A stretch of 15,288 nucleotides of DNA, taken from NCBI GenBank assembly GCA_045402695.1, contig JAWPNA010000464.1, positions 1-15,288 on the forward strand. Reading direction: 5' to 3'. The notes beneath the pieces were generated by a model. The model ran no database searches. It worked only from the letters and a program-made list of their open reading frames with translations, and was not told the origin of the DNA. Positions within the stretch are counted from its first letter, which is position 1, and each line of letters starts with the position of its first letter. Shown in pieces: positions 14,907-15,288 of the stretch. The position numbers and the translations under genes were made by a program. The stretch comes from JAWPNA01 sp045402695. Its GTDB lineage: Bacteria; Acidobacteriota; Polarisedimenticolia; JACPZX01; DASXTC01.

Positions 14907-15288
14907 GGCGTTCTAGCGTGCCCGTCAGTGATACTCAAGGCCGCTGAGTGCATCGCGACGCGCACTTGCAGGTCGCGTAATCGTCCCGGGTTGCTTCTCA
15001 TGTCCTCGGCTTCCGCCACAGAACAGCCACACGGATGCTCTCAGGGATTCTACCGGCACGGTTGACCGCCGAATAGGCTGCCCGTGGCGCCGTGCCTATG
15101 CGGGAGGTAGTTATCACGTGCCAGAAGCCTCCGGGAGGAGAGCAAAGCGAAGCTCTCCATCCGAATCGCCTGTTCACGCTGTCTCGCTTCGTTCACTCTC
15201 GACCGCACTACGCGACATGTACCTCCGTCAGATTCAGTCGATTTGCGCCACCGAGCCCTGAAAACGATGTCCCGGTAATGATGAGCTG
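14907..15288. other. Gene-free flank beyond the attachment site
   Basis: No coding region is supported. The only structure I see is the hairpin GGAGAGC (15137-15143) / GCTCTCC (15152-15158) with an 8-base loop. The region may be phage/island arm sequence or host DNA; it cannot be told from this window. Confidence 0.35.

Noticed and set aside
14862..14950. A complete tRNA-Met gene
   Set aside because: The 5' anticodon strand does not pair, and no D-arm or 5' acceptor strand (expected AGCGGGG or similar) follows; only the 3' half is present.
14880..15065. Small plus-strand open frame starting NQRPLGYEG
   Set aside because: It is the familiar false protein made by translating tRNA 3'-half attachment sequence; the first residues come from the T-arm and anticodon loop.
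1..15288. CRISPR arrays, toxin-antitoxin pairs, restriction or other defence genes
   Set aside because: No regularly spaced repeats and no recognisable defence domains were found on either strand.

Overview
This is GC-rich DNA from a Gram-negative (diderm) bacterium. The diderm call rests on a TonB-plug/carboxypeptidase-regulatory-like module, two proteins with Sec-type signal peptides, and strong GGAGG ribosome binding sites. The mix of a VIT/vWA protein, an Oar-like plug module and very large secreted proteins fits Acidobacteriota or a neighbouring environmental lineage. That placement is inference, because the window holds no phylogenetic marker gene.

Layout: (1) 198-4487, a very large secreted protein (1429 aa) with three copies of an acidic DxDxDG calcium-binding-like unit, CARDB-like beta regions and a C-terminal helical domain, followed by a perfect 16-bp hairpin. 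(2) About 4590-5790, a scar of mobile DNA. It holds the broken 3' end of an IS630-type transposase on the minus strand and the C-terminal half of a large serine recombinase whose tail runs into a 13-base piece of tRNA-Met-like sequence. (3) 6154-9393, a secreted VIT + vWA protein fused to a carboxypeptidase-regulatory-like domain and a TonB plug, with no beta-barrel after it. (4) 9394-10223, a long stretch with no convincing gene. (5) 10224-11723, a membrane protein combining a PH-like domain, a zinc ribbon, membrane helices and an outer domain. (6) 11840-13323, a complete IS4-family insertion sequence with 19-bp imperfect terminal inverted repeats. (7) 13324-14160, a tyrosine integrase with all catalytic residues whose N-terminus has been replaced by the end of the IS. 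(8) 14135-14782 (minus), a hypothetical protein convergent with the integrase. (9) 14862-14906, the 3' half of a CAU-anticodon tRNA, which is an integrase attachment-site half. The remainder to 15288 has no gene.

No operon or pathway joins the three large genes: they are far apart and each has its own ribosome binding site. The clearest story is genome plasticity. Two unrelated recombinases, both now lacking their N-termini, each lie next to a piece of the same tRNA 3' end, about 9.2 kb apart in direct orientation. The intervening segment, with the VIT/vWA/plug gene and the PH/zinc-ribbon membrane gene, may therefore be cargo of, or have been bounded by, old integration events. The most unusual coding feature is the VIT-vWA-plug fusion. 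I saw no CRISPR array, no known defence system, no complete tRNA and no rRNA.
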